Part shown: positions 12,301 to 19,018 of the stretch, one piece after another | How the letters are laid out: each line of letters starts with the position of its first letter | How positions within the stretch are numbered: the stretch's first letter is position 1 | IMG/VR virus record: IMGVR_UViG_3300043773_000401 | Location: 50,818 to 114,817 of that record | Source of the DNA: a virus | Length of the DNA stretch: 64,000 bases | Reading direction: 5' to 3' (one strand) | Position numbers and translations under genes: made by a program | The notes under the pieces: generated by a model | What the model saw: only the letters and a program-made list of their open reading frames with translations | The model's database searches: none | Told to the model about the DNA's origin: nothing

Positions 12301-13117
12301 CATAATCTAATACTTTAGATATTTCATTACCTAATCTAAATACATTTTGTCCAGTTTTAGCTGCTGCAAATCCACTAGCTCCACCACCAGTAGCAAAAGA
12401 CACACCCATTAAAGCTACTTCTTCAAGAAGTATTTCTGTTAATATACCAGCTGTATATGCAAAGTTACCTACTAAGTTAGTAAAGAAAGCACCTGTCCCT
12501 CCTCTTGATGAGTTAGCTATGGACATTGCTTTTTCCATCTTCTCAGCATTTTTGATATCACCAGCTAAACTATAGTCTCCCCAGTTTTCAAAGTTACCTA
12601 CAATTGCATCTTGCCATAGGGTACCCCATTGACCAGTCATTCTAGAAAAATCATCTGCCCAGCTAGAGTTAGCATTATATAATGATTCATTATCTCTGAA
12701 TGGTGAAAAGCCAAGTTCTTTAAACTTTGGATGATGATAATATCTATTATAATTCAAACCATACATTGAGCCATTAAAGCTTATTGGTTTGAAAGCTGCC
12801 ATCTCATCTTGATAAGCAGCACCATTTCTTAACTTATCTGCAAATAAAGATACACGTTTATCAGCAGGCATATTTAATGATCTAGCTGGATTAGGACCAG
12901 TCATTACATTACCTGATAAATAATTTTGAATATTTACTGATTTCTCAAACCCATTTGGTACAGCATTTTTTAATGCAGAGGTAAGAGCATAAGTATTTTT
13001 CTCATTTTCATATTGCTGATTAAACTCACTAGTTACATCCTGAACTATCTTAGTAGCTTCATCCTTATTTTTGTAATATGAATTCCAGTCAAAATTTTGT
13101 AAAGGATTTTCTGGCAT
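6386..13117 (-). CDS. 2243-residue virion cargo protein with C-terminal RecB-like nuclease and P-loop kinase domains
   Basis: Residues 200-560 hold several hydrophobic, glycine/alanine-rich stretches. Residues 580-1050 are charged and probably coiled coil. Around 1260-1330 there is what looks like a decayed zincin domain, with IIREVLK where HExxH would be, followed by EFMTEAM. A PD-(D/E)XK nuclease follows: H1594 in RGTHID, D1689 in GTIDML, D1703-x-K1705 in IIDLKT, then QLNAYREL. A Walker A loop, TPGTGKTTL with K1972, starts a nucleotide-kinase-like domain containing LIIDMDQV. The tail is acidic (DDSDFPNGPADPDDSDLP). It starts 2 bases after the upstream stop. Position and size match crAss-like proteins carried in the virion and delivered to the host. 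The substrates of the nuclease and kinase are unknown. Confidence 0.85.
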   Translation of the reverse strand: MPENPLQNFDWNSYYKNKDEATKIVQDVTSEFNQQYENEKNTYALTSALKNAVPNGFEKSVNIQNYLSGNVMTGPNPARSLNMPADKRVSLFADKLRNGAAYQDEMAAFKPISFNGSMYGLNYNRYYHHPKFKELGFSPFRDNESLYNANSSWADDFSRMTGQWGTLWQDAIVGNFENWGDYSLAGDIKNAEKMEKAMSIANSSRGGTGAFFTNLVGNFAYTAGILTEILLEEVALMGVSFATGGGASGFAAAKTGQNVFRLGNEISKVLDYVKGVKSLKQTVHTLRDVSTARNFFAGAKAFGAGAGRAALDFFNPLEQTTDYIRGFNQLKHVDKLSDAAMLRKGFGAFYRDMRMINAAFDEAKLEGGFVQKDQFDKLMHEYYQQNGRIPDAESDAAKEIYQNAKTAGDKTTLANIPAILYSNKLVLDKALKGFNFTRLQTAGKIILKNNDWKKLGTDAYKAYERGLGLLTKRAFYKQAGLAGTGGLLRYGAANYIEGVQELYQEGVSVAIKDYYSSIYKNPQLAGNKEIMLKAFGAGVESQMSAQGLDVFLSGLLMGGLSQVTQKVVFEAPVSIYQKYGPDKILGVEIQNKEALKKEKEARDKALDNLIEAMNAVEMQKSGSTPQEIFSLIEQNALEQRNLALEMQTAAELGDAKRFHDGKDASLALHIHTLLANDKADIILDQLKSLRDLTDDELLQAIEAKPEQEDGANVRKRLENTITNAEKYISNWNYFNNKYGRYDFPKDNITGRAYDIARLHFTFNNYNIERIADRMETMLNEVVASPGGKKIKATDVSILFDLGFISNELGILSSEISAYSSKEATAEQKKQAKEKQAKYDRLSKMYNSIKSLSDIRARLESKDTRAAELSEKYKTDEEFRTKLSEQRETTSKEITQDIDQANLIIDELEVDLETETDPVKRKEIEDAIEANKSYISALEQRLTEQTQEYDKILSMTREEFLDYETEKDNELLNNSVANLKEAYFGYMKELAAKEDESLLDDNLEESLQKLIDFYALKQDQRSAVTAVNILSNPRNFAEHVERLSNILKDVAANRKTYLKEGYLEFKKILSTNKFFQKLFDNGMFLDPDSVADFRAGRMPKFLLIPADIDKGDYVEVNAASNDPAIIEKYNKALELIAEHEREIGRPLMQKTIIERRPAGEFDESFATKDASDTRTLAQLAATFGVDPKVSTAKSAKDVLAAILASPQATEGEALLARLLIPIVRPDTTVNFVTGLTQPGTTGVATGIQIDLRYGAAEFNNANTPMERVIIREVLKSILTTEYSKDSAFKEEIDRMFENANNWFALEENKEKYAALYQIKPLGLSTPEEFMTEAMTNPRFQALLALIKSTKPAYKSLFQELFDAFKQVLRELIRGDIDGSLVKEAVDIISSRIFAAPSPGGIVTKLDVTSVENLTNAIKNEEFDTLPNDLLAEMQAEAMANGASDYVEFYKSSPNIPPLLQRYALRTQKMEEPTPGEILSLTPAEKVELLKDLGYSEDQISKMPEEDQNTIIDNMIFEPSSEVATKRSVIMMDIKKRLLPLTSKPLQLKTITDADGKVKSVYVDEDDNEYGRVSDLKPEFKGTANKLKAATARGTHIDDLLREYLDPDSTITSLDQFYRKAMELLEQKRNSSNPETREDFSNLNTTPEFYKQLYVVLKDIRVTLKKKGFVLLTNVPTLYGEIKGKRAGTIDMLAVNSEGEVFIIDLKTTEEGVNRFNTPDKTKADEIQLNAYRELLKQRTGIEVKRILVLPLEATFDIKTRSYTSVKRSSNPDKADDKTIIIDSSRDIFQILGIPKPEVTEVTETPIVVEARLALEKSPEAYGLTAEQVTALTSDQILEIYNKGPVPVTPTTDIQDKKAEIETLKESIKLRQKRSLSKVVPQTKTDVKTGAKRITGYAMLYYPPSFDGVTNWNIVEKIEAKTEQEVINKINAKYDAELDALETKPVTGTQGTTEVAIKPEYIGKIIYATPGTGKTTLGRMFPGLIIDMDQVLADLIEEQTGDVLTDLERNNIGKAIYDRLATGALKNKTFYSEAFRKMKELKADNPDKIILTGTYAFIDTPTYKKALDVLFISSEDQDFMNHMAVRGNTPEEITSTLAKYRAAESVFVPTKKQKVIRIGGVASSNNLANVLTGQAEVTEAMQVSKADSQMILDFAKQVREAEGDIAKLTEIKDKVAEYIAERAKNMVTIDTKFLSELIETKMKQASGKNIKFDSETKDGISKDDSDFPNGPADPDDSDLPSDCGL

Positions 13118-13119
13118 GA

Positions 13120-16100
13120 TTACTTATTTAAGTATTGGTTTATATCATATGAAACATTCTTATTATTTCTAAGAGCCATCTTAGTCATAAGGTTCTGAGC
13201 ATAGATCTTTTGTGTTTCTCCTTGGAAGTCAGCAATAATATCATCTATAGCAGGCATTCCTTTAACAAAGATAGGTCCATCATTATCAAGATTAACTACT
13301 TGAGGTGCTCCATTTATAGGATTAGTATATATAAAACTACCTGTTATTTTGGCACCAGTACCAGTTCTTGTTATATCTATGCTACCAGATTCTGGATCAT
13401 TAATAGATACTTTACCATTCATTTTGTACTGTAGTTCATATGGACTTTCTGTTGTTCTATTAAACCATAGATTGTTTGTATTTTTTCTAGGAATAACTAT
13501 AGTAAACTCACCATCTATACCAGTATCATCTAAATAGTCATACATATTCTTTTCTGCATCTGTAGCTGAAGACTTATTATTTTTAATATAGTCATCAACA
13601 TTTAAGATTTTAAAAGTATAAGCTGTTAGATCTCCTTTGTTATACCCTATAGATGATGGATAAAATTGAACAAAAGGTCTATTAGCATTATCTTCTTTCC
13701 AATCAGTATAGAAGAATTTAGTTAAGAAAGCTTTAGCTGCAGCATCTGCTCTATCAAGTTTTTCTGGATCTAATTCAGTAGAGATAATATTTTTAGCAGG
13801 ACCGTATATAATTCTAGCTTCTGGATTTATACCTTCTACATCTCTTAAATTATCAAATACTGATAAACCATCTGCCCAAGCTTGAGACTCAAATTTAGCA
13901 GGATCTATTGTAGCAACACCAGCTCTAACAAATATACTTTGTCCACCTGGTACTTGATCTATAGATTTAACACCTACTGCTTGATTACCTGAGTTATATA
14001 CTTCTTTAATAGATGATGCAAAATCATCATACTCTTCACCTATACTTTTATTTATTCTAGATATAATAGAAGCATCTTTATTATTTATCCAATAACCTAG
14101 ATTTTCTTTTACAGTTTCTAAATCTTTATAGGTATTATAAACACCTTTACCAATACGTTCTGCTAGTTGATTACTTATTTCATATTGATCTCCTGTAATA
14201 GGATCTTTAACATAAGCTATATTGGCATCAATATTAACATCTAACTCAATAGGTTTATTTGCAACTTGTTTTTTATATATTTCATTGATATATGAACTCT
14301 TAGGTCTCATAGTTTTATCTGGACCCATCATATAATCTATCCTTAATCTTTTTGGAGCTTTGGGATCTTTTTCAACTAACATTTTATCTTTTAACATATC
14401 TTCTAATTCTTTAGTTGTACCATTACCTGGCATCATTGAATCAGGTGTTAACCAAGAATAAACTGTAGCTGTAATATCTGCTAATGTAGATCTTATACCT
14501 CCTTCGTATTCATCACTAAGTTGAATACCTTTAATATAGTTAACTGCATTTTCAAAATTTTCTGTATGTGCAGTTTTTATAAGTTTGTTAGTTTCACTAT
14601 ACACATCATAATCAGTCTTGGTTCTTTTTAAGTTGTTAAGTACCTCTAGTCTTCTAGGATTATTAAAAAGAATCTTCTGATTGTCTTTGTCTGCTATTAC
14701 TTCATATGCTTTATCAACAGTGTTATTCATATTAGGCATATTGTCTAATATCCACTTAACACCATAGTCATTTAGGTTACCATTAGAATCCATTCCTCTG
14801 CCTTTTTCTTTTAAGTGATTAATCAGAGGGGCACCAAAAATTGATAATATTTGTTCATTAGCATACTCACCTAGCTTATTACCTTTATTATTAACAGCTA
14901 TGTGGTTAAGTTCTGCATATACATCGGTTAAGAAGTTCTTACCTTTATCATAAGCAGCATCAGAATAATTTCTTAGAATAGCGTTAAAGTTTCCTTGTAG
15001 ATCAATATCAGTTTCTGGAGCTACATAGTTAGCATCTTCTGTTGCTGCATAATCATTACCTGTAATAGACTTAGTAATAAGATCTTTGGTAGAACCAGAT
15101 CCTTTAGCTCTTTCTTTAGTAATGTCCATTATGGTCTTATACTCTTCTAACTTCATTGCAAGGTCATTCTGATATTTAGCTAATGCATAAGGATCAGGTT
15201 TAATATCTTCTTGCTTTTTAGTCATCATTGAGTAAGAATATGCAGCATTATATAAGTCACCTAATAATAAGGAACTTGCTAATGCACTATCTGCTCTATA
15301 TCTTAAACTAGAAATATCTTGGTCAGCTATAGCATCATCATTTACTATTTGTAGATTAGTAGAAGCTATATTAACATTTGTTCTTGCTACTTGCTCTTGT
15401 TGATTTAGATTAGAGATCATTTCAGCAATACTAGGGTCATCCATATCAACCCCATCTTGTTTAACTGATTCTGCCAATGCTTGTTTCTTATCTATGATTT
15501 TACCTAGATGTTGATTGTTAAGATCTTCTAGAGCTTTCTGTTGTTTTTTAACTGCATCAAACACAGTACCTAAGAATTCTCTTTCTGCAGCTTCTTCTCC
15601 TATTTCAGGAGCTTTACTCATTATATAATCTTTTCTAGCTAAAGCTCCTTTAACTTCGTATACATCTTTTACTCTTGGATCATTACCATATACACTAACA
15701 AAGTAATCAGTTAATGTAGGAATTAATTTCTCACCATTAGTAGTTGTTATAAGATACTTACCATCATTATCTATATATTGTATAGATACTCCCATTTCTT
15801 TTGCAAACTTGGTAGCATCTTTTACTACATTAACATAAGGAACATATCTAGGAGACTGAAACATCATTGCTTCATCATCAGTAGCTTTAGAGAAATCATT
15901 TCTCATATAGTTAAGATACCTTACTCCATCTGACCAGTATTGGTCTTTACATTCTTCACTAGTACAATTCTTAAAGTATTCAGACTTACCTAGTGCTTTA
16001 TTATATGTTTTAGTCCATGCCATATCTTTAACAACATTCTTGTCATTAATAAAAGGCTTGAATACATTATATGCAGCATCTACATTTTGTTCTAAGGATA

Positions 16101-16347
16101 GATCTAGTGAAGATATCTTTTTAATATCATTACCAATCTGTTGAAAAAACTTGTTTCTTCGTTCTATGTTAATATCTCTGGATAGTTCAGAGTTAAGAAG
16201 AGTATCATATAACTTACTTAGTTTATCATAACCAGCTTGATACTGTGATTCTTTAGTTTGTAATACAGCATTATAAAAATTGAAGTCTGGCTGAAACGGT
16301 TGTATCTGTGGTATGTAATCTCTAGAACCTTTTAGATATGTTGCCAT
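13120..16347 (-). CDS. Large virion (cargo) protein, crAss-like, 1075 residues
   Basis: No enzymatic motif is recognisable. The N-terminus (MATYLKGSRDYIPQIQPFQPDFNFYN) is free of a signal peptide. Residues 30-450 are mostly polar, helix-forming and rich in K, D, N and Y. The C-terminal half has more beta-type sequence, with a hydrophobic alternation near VSINDPESGSIDITRTGTG. It lies in the run of giant genes downstream of the tail protein, where crAss-like phages encode proteins packed in the head or tail and ejected with DNA. It is followed after 2 bases by the 2243-residue gene and preceded by an 85-base AT-rich gap, so it may have its own promoter. The role as ejection or cargo protein is inferred from context and size only. 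Confidence 0.8.
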   Translation of the reverse strand: MATYLKGSRDYIPQIQPFQPDFNFYNAVLQTKESQYQAGYDKLSKLYDTLLNSELSRDINIERRNKFFQQIGNDIKKISSLDLSLEQNVDAAYNVFKPFINDKNVVKDMAWTKTYNKALGKSEYFKNCTSEECKDQYWSDGVRYLNYMRNDFSKATDDEAMMFQSPRYVPYVNVVKDATKFAKEMGVSIQYIDNDGKYLITTTNGEKLIPTLTDYFVSVYGNDPRVKDVYEVKGALARKDYIMSKAPEIGEEAAEREFLGTVFDAVKKQQKALEDLNNQHLGKIIDKKQALAESVKQDGVDMDDPSIAEMISNLNQQEQVARTNVNIASTNLQIVNDDAIADQDISSLRYRADSALASSLLLGDLYNAAYSYSMMTKKQEDIKPDPYALAKYQNDLAMKLEEYKTIMDITKERAKGSGSTKDLITKSITGNDYAATEDANYVAPETDIDLQGNFNAILRNYSDAAYDKGKNFLTDVYAELNHIAVNNKGNKLGEYANEQILSIFGAPLINHLKEKGRGMDSNGNLNDYGVKWILDNMPNMNNTVDKAYEVIADKDNQKILFNNPRRLEVLNNLKRTKTDYDVYSETNKLIKTAHTENFENAVNYIKGIQLSDEYEGGIRSTLADITATVYSWLTPDSMMPGNGTTKELEDMLKDKMLVEKDPKAPKRLRIDYMMGPDKTMRPKSSYINEIYKKQVANKPIELDVNIDANIAYVKDPITGDQYEISNQLAERIGKGVYNTYKDLETVKENLGYWINNKDASIISRINKSIGEEYDDFASSIKEVYNSGNQAVGVKSIDQVPGGQSIFVRAGVATIDPAKFESQAWADGLSVFDNLRDVEGINPEARIIYGPAKNIISTELDPEKLDRADAAAKAFLTKFFYTDWKEDNANRPFVQFYPSSIGYNKGDLTAYTFKILNVDDYIKNNKSSATDAEKNMYDYLDDTGIDGEFTIVIPRKNTNNLWFNRTTESPYELQYKMNGKVSINDPESGSIDITRTGTGAKITGSFIYTNPINGAPQVVNLDNDGPIFVKGMPAIDDIIADFQGETQKIYAQNLMTKMALRNNKNVSYDINQYLNK

Positions 16348-16432
16348 AGTGTCATTTATAGAGTAAATATAAGCATTTAAAATCTAAATATAAAATTAAT
16401 TTTAAAAGTTAATTTGTACTTAGAAACTTAAT

Positions 16433-19018
16433 CTATTGCTTATTTTGTGGATTAGAAGCTGTTGGATAACTATAATAATCAGGAAGTTCATATTCATCTT
16501 GTGGTTGATTTTTTGAACTTGCTGTTATAAGTTTAATAAGCTCTGCATTAGATAAATCAGAATAGTTTGGATCTGATCTATATATGTCATATAGCTCAAG
16601 TGGTGTTTTAGCAGAACCTGCACTTGGTTTCATTGTAGAACCTCTAGTAAATATAACATTACCTGTAACAGGATCTGTTTGAAAGTGAGGATACATTGCA
16701 TTCATAGCTGCTGTCTTACCAGCATTAGTAAGACCTGTAATATAGTTTTGTCTTGCAGCAACTCTTAATGCTCTTGTAGTATCATCATAGTTTTGATTAG
16801 TAGCTACAGTTTCATCATAGAAGTTTTTCATAATAGCAGCATTCTGTCTATTCTGCTCATTAGATATTTGTTTTCTAGTAAGCTCAAATGTATTAGCAAT
16901 ACCAACATTCTGTTTATTTACTTGATCCATAATGTTAGCTGCATTAGCTGCTGCCTTTCCTTGTACACTAGATACTCTAGATGATAAAGCTTGTGGTCCT
17001 GCAAATGCTCCTAATGCTTGTGATGCTATAGCTGCTTGTTCAGCATTAGCTGCAAGAGCTCTTTCTGGAGATATAAAAGTAGGACTAGGTAACTCATAGT
17101 TAACTGTCTGTAGTGTTGGGTAGTATCTGTTAACTGAATAGATATCACCTATTGATCCTAAAGTATTTGCTACATCTTGTGTCCACCATCTAGCTGGAGT
17201 AACACCAGTTTCAGTAGCATCTAATGGTTCAACATCATAAGGTTCTACTTTATCTTCTTCTTTTTCTTCTTCTAAATCTAATAGATTATAAGCTGCATCT
17301 TTAGGAAGAATAATTTCACCTGCTGTAGTATTTCCATAGATAGCATCTATTGGAGAAATTGGTCTTCCTTTTTCATCTGTTTGATCTTTTTTACCTATAG
17401 GTGTAACATCAAAGTTAGCAAGAACATCTTTATACTTAGGATCATCAGCTAGCTCTTGTATAGATTTAAAAATTCCTTGGAATGCTCTGATTTTAGTATC
17501 ATCAAAAGCATCAAACCCTAGTTGAGACATTACTTCTTTATATCTTTTATTTCTTGGGTATGTATCCCAGGATGGATCACCAACTACTTTAGTACCAGAT
17601 GCATTAATAGCATAGTTCTGTTTTTGTCCTTCTAAGAATATCTCAGTTACTTCTTCAGGTGTAAGTTTTAAAAGCTCATCTTTTTGACCTTGACTTAGTC
17701 CACTTCTAAAACCTTTAATTTTTTCTTGAAACTGTTTATATAAATCTTGTTGTAAATTTTTATTGTTTCTGAAAAGATAATCTAACTGACCATACTGAGT
17801 TTGTAGTTTACCTAATCTAGGATCATCAATTTTAGTTGAAGGCATTACAACACCTTTAAGCAACTGATATCCTCCACCTGGTTTTTCTACAAATATTTTT
17901 TGGTCTTTAGTAGCTATCTTTTGAGTTTGTTGTAGTCTTGCTTGGAAGTCTATATCGGATTCTCCTTTTATTCTAGATACAATAAGATCTTTACCTTCTC
18001 TTGGTCCATTCTTATATTTCTTAGTAACTTGTTCTCCATCTTGGTATTTTTTTAAACTACCTCCTTGTTTCATCATTGCTTGGCCTTGCATATAAGCTGG
18101 TTCTTCAAACATGACTTGTTCTTCCATAGGAGCTTCCATTGTCATAGGTTGCTGCAATGCTTCAGCCATTTGTTGAATAGTAACCATCTGATCTTCTTCT
18201 GGTAGTTCTTGAAGCTGCATCATTATTTGTTTAGCATCTCCACCAGTAAGTTGTGCAAACTGTGATATAATATTACTAATAACATCATAGTCTAATTCTG
18301 TGTCTTCTTCCATTTCTGGTGATCCCCCATATTGCATAGGTGGTACCATTTCATATTGTGCTTCTGATTGAGCCATTGCATTTTGTTGTGGCATACCTTG
18401 TTGCATTTGTTGAGGTGCCATCTGTGGTAAAATAGACTCTGCTGTAGTACCTACTTTATCCATATAAGGTAAAGCTACTATTGGAACTCCTTGAGGAAAT
18501 CCTTTTTTAGCTTCTTGTACTAATGCTAGCTTTCCTAACTTAATGTTATAGTTCTTAATCATTAGTTCAGCAGTTTTCTTAGCAAACTTATCAGAGTCTG
18601 GACTAGCAAGAATCTTTACATATTCATTAATGTCATATTTATTAGCAAGCTCTGCAGGTGTATAACCTTTAACTCCTTTCTTTTTAGTTTTACCAAATTG
18701 TTCTAAGAGTTCTTTTTCTTTGATCTTCATACTGTTGGTATCACTGTATATAAAAGAATCATTAGGAGCTTTTAAAGGTGTGCCTCCCTCATAATGTCTT
18801 TTACCTCCAATCTTATATGTTGCAGGAATACCACCAAACTTAGAAGGTATCATAATAATTTCACCTTTCTCAGCTTCTAGATCAGCTTCTTCTCTAGGTA
18901 CACCAGGAAGACTTTTATTTACCTTAAGCTTTGGTTCAGATAATTTATCAGGAATAAACTGGGGAGCCATCTGATTATACCAGATACCACCATTTTTAAA
19001 TATGAATTTCTTACTCAT
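16433..19018 (-). CDS. Virion protein with KxGG motifs, Q/M-rich linker (861 residues)
   Basis: I prefer the start at MSKKFIFKNGG. An in-frame ATG five codons earlier would overlap the upstream gene by 23 bases rather than 8. In the preferred numbering there is an N-terminal FKNGG, a segment near 65-90 with IGGKRHYEGGTPL and SFIYSD, a helical domain (about 244-295) containing LQELPEEDQ, and a Met/Gln-rich linker. The motif MKQGGSLKKYQDG (about 316-328) belongs to the family repeated in neighbouring proteins. The C-terminal half is polar and helical, with an Asn/Gln/Ala-rich region typical of elongated virion proteins. The helical domain and linker are similar in layout to part of the upstream 870-residue protein, suggesting duplication. 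Function unknown; probably a virion or cargo protein. Confidence 0.82.
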   Translation of the reverse strand: MSKKFIFKNGGIWYNQMAPQFIPDKLSEPKLKVNKSLPGVPREEADLEAEKGEIIMIPSKFGGIPATYKIGGKRHYEGGTPLKAPNDSFIYSDTNSMKIKEKELLEQFGKTKKKGVKGYTPAELANKYDINEYVKILASPDSDKFAKKTAELMIKNYNIKLGKLALVQEAKKGFPQGVPIVALPYMDKVGTTAESILPQMAPQQMQQGMPQQNAMAQSEAQYEMVPPMQYGGSPEMEEDTELDYDVISNIISQFAQLTGGDAKQIMMQLQELPEEDQMVTIQQMAEALQQPMTMEAPMEEQVMFEEPAYMQGQAMMKQGGSLKKYQDGEQVTKKYKNGPREGKDLIVSRIKGESDIDFQARLQQTQKIATKDQKIFVEKPGGGYQLLKGVVMPSTKIDDPRLGKLQTQYGQLDYLFRNNKNLQQDLYKQFQEKIKGFRSGLSQGQKDELLKLTPEEVTEIFLEGQKQNYAINASGTKVVGDPSWDTYPRNKRYKEVMSQLGFDAFDDTKIRAFQGIFKSIQELADDPKYKDVLANFDVTPIGKKDQTDEKGRPISPIDAIYGNTTAGEIILPKDAAYNLLDLEEEKEEDKVEPYDVEPLDATETGVTPARWWTQDVANTLGSIGDIYSVNRYYPTLQTVNYELPSPTFISPERALAANAEQAAIASQALGAFAGPQALSSRVSSVQGKAAANAANIMDQVNKQNVGIANTFELTRKQISNEQNRQNAAIMKNFYDETVATNQNYDDTTRALRVAARQNYITGLTNAGKTAAMNAMYPHFQTDPVTGNVIFTRGSTMKPSAGSAKTPLELYDIYRSDPNYSDLSNAELIKLITASSKNQPQDEYELPDYYSYPTASNPQNKQ

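Noticed and set aside
16793-16984. Plus-strand Ser/Tyr-rich frames within the giant genes (also 31529-31732, 50177-50380 and others)
   Set aside because: Antisense to well-supported genes. No strand switch or intergenic space would allow their expression.
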